NCBI GenBank assembly: GCA_030753015.1
Contig: JASMDC010000021.1
Span: 1 to 64,000 of the forward strand
Reading direction: 5' to 3'
DNA from: Candidatus Undinarchaeales archaeon
GTDB taxonomy: Archaea; SpSt-1190; JASMDC01
Length of the DNA stretch: 64,000 nucleotides
The position numbers and the translations under genes were made by a program. The notes under the pieces are model-generated. The model was not told where the DNA came from, did no database searches, and saw only the letters and a program-made list of their open reading frames with translations. Of the stretch, positions 60,744 to 64,000 are shown in pieces; within the stretch, counting starts at the first letter, position 1, and each line of letters opens with the position of its first letter.

Positions 60744-60790
60744 GGGGGAGAAAGGGGACGCTCAATGTTTAAGGGCTTTTACTATGCCCA
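60733..60790 (-). repeat. 58-bp direct repeat, right copy, with promoter and start of 60743
   Basis: Right copy of 54718-54775 (one mismatch; offset 6,015 bp). It contains the exoD 3' end (stop 60782-60784), TATA CCCTTAAACA and GTG start of the GT-C-like gene. Confidence 0.85.
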
Positions 60791-61453
60791 GGGGGCCGGA
60801 CCGAGGCCCAGTATGTAGCGTACGAACCCCACAAGAGAATGGCCTACCTTGAGCCCGGCGTAGTAGGTGAAGTAGAGCACCGAGACGGAGATGGTGCCCG
60901 CTATCAGCGATAAGCAGAACCCCAGCGCCATCACCAGGCCGTCGGCGTAGAGCAGCCCGAGCCCCATGACGAATACCGAGAAGGCCGGGGCGGTGTTGGT
61001 GAGCGGGACGGGGATGAGCATGCTCGTGCCCATGAGCATGATGAACAGTGAGAAGAACGACCGGAAAAGGCGGTTGGTCGTGAGGACGGAGAAGCGGGGG
61101 CGGGTGAACCTTTCTGTGAAGCGGAGCACGCCGATCCCCTTCTCCAGGAAGGAGGTGACGAACGAGTGCGGGATGCTCTTCTTGCGCAGGAAGGCCGGCA
61201 GCCATGGCACGTGGCGCCCGCTGATTAGCTGGAAGCCCAGAAGGATTATCACGAGGCCGAAGGGGATGGAGTAGCCTGCGGCGGGGATGGGCAGACCCGA
61301 GGGCAGCGCCACCAGCATGAGGATGAACCCGAACCCCCTATCCTCGATGCGCTCTAGGAGCGCCGACACCGGGATGTCCTTATCACCGAAGGAATTGAGC
61401 AGCTCCCGGACGTCCTCGGACAGGGGCCTGTGCGCGACGTTGATGTCGGTCAT
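60782..61453 (-). CDS. exoD: ExoD-family membrane protein
   Basis: A 223-aa protein with four or five TM segments. ERIEDRGFGFILMLVALPSGLPIP then LVIILLGFQLISGRHVPWLP is the ExoD (exopolysaccharide synthesis) signature. In rhizobia this family affects exopolysaccharide production; here the role is likely envelope-related. TATA TTTTTTTAAACC at 61481-61495; this AT-rich stretch may also serve tRNA-Asn on the other strand. The 3' end is duplicated as a ghost at 54767-54790, evidence that it once preceded the M24 gene directly. Confidence 0.82.
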   Translation of the reverse strand: MTDINVAHRPLSEDVRELLNSFGDKDIPVSALLERIEDRGFGFILMLVALPSGLPIPAAGYSIPFGLVIILLGFQLISGRHVPWLPAFLRKKSIPHSFVTSFLEKGIGVLRFTERFTRPRFSVLTTNRLFRSFFSLFIMLMGTSMLIPVPLTNTAPAFSVFVMGLGLLYADGLVMALGFCLSLIAGTISVSVLYFTYYAGLKVGHSLVGFVRYILGLGPAPWA

Positions 61454-61515
61454 AAGAGGACAGTAGAACGGGTGTCGAAAGGTTTAAAAAAAGAAAAGCG
61501 GCCAGCGATGAACGA

Positions 61516-61588
61516 GCCCTGGTAGCTTAGTAGGTAGAGCGGCAGACTGTTAATCTGCAGGTCGCAGGTTCAAATCCTGTCCAGGGCG
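61516..61588 (+). tRNA. tRNA-Asn (anticodon GUU)
   Basis: A 73-nt tRNA. Acceptor stem GCCCTGG/CCAGGGC with discriminator G. Anticodon stem GCAGA/TCTGC with loop CTGTTAA gives GTT. T-arm GCAGG-TTCAAAT-CCTGT. CA follows the discriminator in the genome, not a full CCA. A TATA-like TTTAAAAA at 61484 is about 30 nt upstream. Part of its T-arm/3' half recurs at 63353-63371. Confidence 0.96.
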
Positions 61589-61752
61589 CATTTATTAACT
61601 TAATATTAGTAATGCCGTTCCTTTTCCGGATAACGTCATGCCGGGAATCCGGGTGCCACCACCGTTGCGAATCCGTGCAGTGCTGGCCGCAACCGTTATC
61701 GACCTCCATGGACGGGACCATCCCTGACAGTGACCAGACATCGGGATCGGTC

Positions 61753-62784
61753 CTAATCGACGCACTGGCCGGGGTAACCGATCCCGATCTGGTCGCAGCT
61801 CTTGCCGCCCGTGCAATCGCTGTCGCTCAGGCAGCAGTCGAGGGCCGTCGCGCAATCGGACCAAGTCGCGCAGCACTCCACTCCACCACCACCGCCGATG
61901 ACGAGGTACCCCGCAGGGCACGTACCACCGGTCGGGATACCGTACTGGTTCGTGATGGGGTGAGAGCCGATGCTCGCGCCGATGGAGGGACTGCACATAC
62001 CGCCGCCGCTCATGCCGCAGAGGCCGAGGATCGTGTTGCAGTACGTGCTGCCACCACAGTTCGCATCAGAGTTGCACGAATCGCCGAAGCCGCCCACGAG
62101 GACGCATCGGCCAGGGTAACCGATCCCGATCTGGTCGCAGCTCTTGCCGCCCGTGCAATCGCCGTCGCTCAGGCAGCAGTCGAGGGCCGTCGCGCAATCG
62201 GACCATGTCGCGCAGCACTCCACTCCGCCACCGCCGCCGATAACGAGGTAGCCAGCAGGGCACGTACCGCCCGTGGGGATCCCGTACTGGTTCGTGATGG
62301 GGTGGGAGCCGATGCTCGCGCCGATGGAGGGACTGCACATGCCACCACCGCTCATGCCGCAGAGGCCGAGGACCGTGTTGCAGTACGTGCCCGTGCCACA
62401 GTCAGTGTTAGATGTGCATGCGTCGCCGAAGCCGCCCACGAGGACGCACCGGCCGGGGTAACCGATCCCGATCTGGTCGCAGCTCTTGCCGCCCGTGCAG
62501 TCGCTGTCGCTCAGGCAGCAGTCAAGGGCAGTGGTGCAGTTGGACCATGTCGCGCAGCACTCCACTCCGCCACCGCCGCCGATGACGAGGTAGCCAGCAG
62601 GGCACGTGCCACCGGTCGGAACCCCGTACTGGTTCGTGATGGGGTGGGAGCCGATGCTCGCGCCGATGGAGGGATTGCACATGCCGCCGCCGCTCATGCC
62701 GCAGAGGCCGAGGATCGTGTTGCAGTACGTGCCCGCGCCACAGTTAGCATCGGACGTGCATGCGTCGCCGAAGCTGCCGGTGCT
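61753..62784 (-). repeat. Three tandem 342-bp repeats inside the Cys-rich gene
   Basis: The start of the block GGGTAACCGATCCCGATCTG recurs at spacings of exactly 342 bp (61773, 62115, 62457), and most of each unit matches. Units in coding order run about 62784-62443, 62442-62101 and 62100-61759. Confidence 0.85.
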
Positions 62785-63192
62785 GACGGGCGTCGCCGTC
62801 ACCACGCACACGTTGTCCACCAGGGTGGTACCCTCACCGCACGTGACGGGTGGAGGGCACACAGGACAAGGCTCGGGAGGCGCGCAGGTGGGGCAAGGCA
62901 CCGGCTCGGGACAGGTAGGACACCTCTTCTCGGGGCATTCCGGAGGGGGACATTCGGGGCACTCCTCCTTCCTCTGGAGACCTATGGCGCGCGCCGTCTC
63001 AGGCTTCATCATCCTCCGGAAGGTCTTCGGTCGGGCGTCGGGATTGAACCGCTTCCATCGCTTCGCCTTGCCCCTCTTTCGAGCCCTTGCGTCGGCGGCG
63101 GCCGCTGCGTCCGCGAACAGGACGCAGGCTATGACCAGCAGCACGATCGAGCGGAGAACAAGCTTCCTGGAAAGGACGTTCTTGGATGACAT
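61753..63192 (-). CDS. Secreted protein with three 114-aa Cys-rich tandem repeats
   Basis: A 479-aa protein starting ATG 63192. Signal peptide (LVLRSIVLLVIACVLFADAAAAA). A basic region, then a CPECPPPECPEKRCPTC-type Cys-Pro stretch (about 76-118). Three near-identical 114-residue repeats (342 bp each) follow: FGDACTSDANCGAGTYCNT, CGMSGGGMC, IGASIGSHPITNQYG and YLVIGGGGGVECCATW. Each repeat holds about 16 Cys, a knot-like disulfide domain. Sequence identity among repeats is so high that recent duplication or gene conversion is likely. TATA-like GTTATATATC at about 63268-63277 upstream. Confidence 0.85.
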   Translation of the reverse strand: MSSKNVLSRKLVLRSIVLLVIACVLFADAAAAADARARKRGKAKRWKRFNPDARPKTFRRMMKPETARAIGLQRKEECPECPPPECPEKRCPTCPEPVPCPTCAPPEPCPVCPPPVTCGEGTTLVDNVCVVTATPVSTGSFGDACTSDANCGAGTYCNTILGLCGMSGGGMCNPSIGASIGSHPITNQYGVPTGGTCPAGYLVIGGGGGVECCATWSNCTTALDCCLSDSDCTGGKSCDQIGIGYPGRCVLVGGFGDACTSNTDCGTGTYCNTVLGLCGMSGGGMCSPSIGASIGSHPITNQYGIPTGGTCPAGYLVIGGGGGVECCATWSDCATALDCCLSDGDCTGGKSCDQIGIGYPGRCVLVGGFGDSCNSDANCGGSTYCNTILGLCGMSGGGMCSPSIGASIGSHPITNQYGIPTGGTCPAGYLVIGGGGGVECCATWSDCATALDCCLSDSDCTGGKSCDQIGIGYPGQCVD

Positions 63193-63468
63193 GGGGATAC
63201 CACCTTTGCGCGAGGATCAAGGCCAGAGGAGGCCGGACTCGTCCGTACTGAATTAGTAAATAGGGATGATATATAACACTATCAGGCTCCCCGGGAGGGA
63301 TTACCGGACGGCCGTGGTCCGCCAGCGATGTTGCCCATCTTCCTCCTCATTAGTTCAGATCCTGTCCAGAGTTCTTGTGTTAGCTAATAATATTTAGTAT
63401 ACTCTTAGAATCCTAATAGCATAGCGATTCTTCTAATTTAATTGGAGATAAAACGCTGACATTAGATC
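63193..63468. other. Promoter and gap between the Cys-rich gene and the DsrE gene
   Basis: Contains the TATA-like element of the Cys-rich gene (about 63268-63277) and a tRNA-Asn-like fragment (63353-63371), plus an AT-rich stretch (63376-63440). No coding frame can be supported. Confidence 0.4.
63353..63371 (+). repeat. Fragment resembling the tRNA-Asn 3' half
   Basis: GTTCAGATCCTGTCCAGAG matches the tRNA-Asn T-loop and 3' stem (61568-61586) at 17 of 19 positions. It could be the far attachment site of a small insertion holding the Cys-rich gene. Confidence 0.45.
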
Positions 63469-63822
63469 TCAGAACGTCAGCACCTTCTCCGATCCGACCA
63501 CCCACTGGGCCAGCTGGGCCATGGTGCTTGCCTCGACACCCTCTATCAGGGCGAGCTCCTTGATACCGCGGGCCGCGGCGCAGGTGCCGCACGCCTTGAC
63601 CTCCCCCCCTCTGTTGATGACCACCTTGAGCATCCGTTCTATGTTGTAGTAGCCCTGCGGCGTCGATTGGCCAGGCAGGGCACAGGTCACGGCATCCCCC
63701 AGCAGGAAGATCCGCACCGGGGAATCGGCGTGCTCCTTCTGGAGCGTCGTCGCCAGACGCAGTGCGTTGAACGCCTTCTCGGTGCCGTAGGGCGCATCGT
63801 TGATTACTAGCAGTATCTTCAT
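63469..63822 (-). CDS. DsrE/DsrF-like sulfur-relay family protein
   Basis: A 117-aa DsrE-fold protein starting at ATG 63822 (MKILLVINDAPYGTEKAFNALR), with GAGGTGA just upstream as ribosome binding site; an in-frame GTG lies 9 nt earlier. The central motif KACGTCAAARG has the conserved Cys used as a sulfur carrier, and ALPGQSTPQGYYNIERMLKVVINRGGEV is the family core. Such proteins take part in sulfur transfer or persulfide handling. Partner genes are not in the window. Confidence 0.87.
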   Translation of the reverse strand: MKILLVINDAPYGTEKAFNALRLATTLQKEHADSPVRIFLLGDAVTCALPGQSTPQGYYNIERMLKVVINRGGEVKACGTCAAARGIKELALIEGVEASTMAQLAQWVVGSEKVLTF

Positions 63823-64000
63823 TTCTTTCACCTCGTTCCATGTAAAGACGATAAGAGCGAGTCCGAGAAGTGCCCGTCCATGCCGGGTGTTGAGCGCACC
63901 CCACCCTCTCTTGTCCTCTCCCTGGACATCGCATCCGATAATTCAATGACCGTCCAGATTTATTAACCGTTCGGACATCCCGCTGCTGCTAGCCTTGGCA
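63823..64000. other. Terminal gap with a TATA-like element
   Basis: No gene can be supported. A strong TATA-like element AGATTTATTAACCG at 63956-63969 may drive the DsrE gene to the left or a gene beyond the window edge to the right. Confidence 0.4.

Noticed and set aside
61612-63189. Long plus-strand open frame of 525 codons antisense to the Cys-rich gene
   Set aside because: It exists because GC-rich, Cys/Gly-coding repeats leave few stops on the opposite strand. The minus strand has a signal peptide, Cys pattern and promoter; the plus frame is Ala/Arg/Val-rich with no motif.
1-64000. CRISPR array or rRNA genes
   Set aside because: No regularly spaced short repeats and no rRNA-like conserved sequence were seen on reading the window. 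The only regular repeats are the 342-bp coding units and the dispersed pairs listed.

Overview
The window is archaeal, high-GC DNA. The evidence is a diagnostic gene set: tRNA-intron endonuclease EndA, the Taw3 wyosine enzyme, NreA with a C-terminal PCNA-binding motif, AglD-type flippase domains, archaeal S-layer-style lipoproteins and a FeoA-FeoB fusion. Many genes also have an AT-rich TATA box about 25-30 nt before the start codon and little or no leader. The bifunctional FtcD and the general gene mix fit Thermoplasmatota or another euryarchaeal lineage, but the lineage is an inference. I see no rRNA and no CRISPR array. There are two tRNA genes, tRNA-Leu(UAG) at 17290-17374 and tRNA-Asn(GUU) at 61516-61588.

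Layout. 1-2.5 kb: two tandem paralogous tyrosine recombinases, the first cut by the window edge. 2.7-17.2 kb: envelope genes. These are a membrane-anchored Cys-rich protein, CcdA next to a lipoprotein that fuses Rieske and thioredoxin domains, two GT-C-like or flippase membrane systems, a B12-type radical SAM protein, two small hydrolases, a carbamoyltransferase and a possible NlpC-like lipoprotein. 17.3-28.4 kb: two tandem islands at tRNA-Leu. Each ends in a 117-bp repeat that carries the tRNA 3' end. The first island holds a transposase scrap and a low-GC CPA2 antiporter with a PhoU/DUF47-like tail. The second holds an inositol catabolism operon (dehydrogenase, PfkB kinase, IolB, IolD, IolE, a 32-codon ORF, an EamA transporter) with a divergent Lrp regulator. 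28.4-34 kb: a lipoprotein, an orphan Cys-tailed protein, a 2[4Fe-4S] ferredoxin, and an iron block of FeoAB plus two DtxR-type regulators.

34-48 kb: a secreted or anchored Cys-rich giant of about 1772 aa, NreA, two Yip1-type membrane proteins, a 36-aa membrane peptide, a three-Kazal-domain protein, a 575-aa orphan, and a Dcd-Taw3-DHH nucleic-acid operon. 48-54.7 kb: a wHTH protein with EndA, a solitary TnpB with its putative omega-RNA end, FtcD, a coiled-coil protein and an M24 peptidase. 54.7-61.5 kb: a surface-glycan cassette (methyltransferase, radical SAM, UGM-like flavoprotein, 12+ TM GT-C-like protein). It sits between a peptidase gene and an exoD gene that appear once to have been adjacent, and the junction sequence is present at both ends. 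61.5-64 kb: tRNA-Asn, a triplicated Cys-rich secreted protein, a degraded tRNA-Asn fragment and a DsrE protein.

The most notable signals are the tRNA-Leu tandem island carrying inositol catabolism, the 6-kb glycan cassette with duplicated junction and captured promoter/start codon, the Rieske-thioredoxin lipoprotein paired with CcdA, and a perfect palindrome found at two convergent gene junctions 39 kb apart. All functional calls come from reading motifs; no database search was run.
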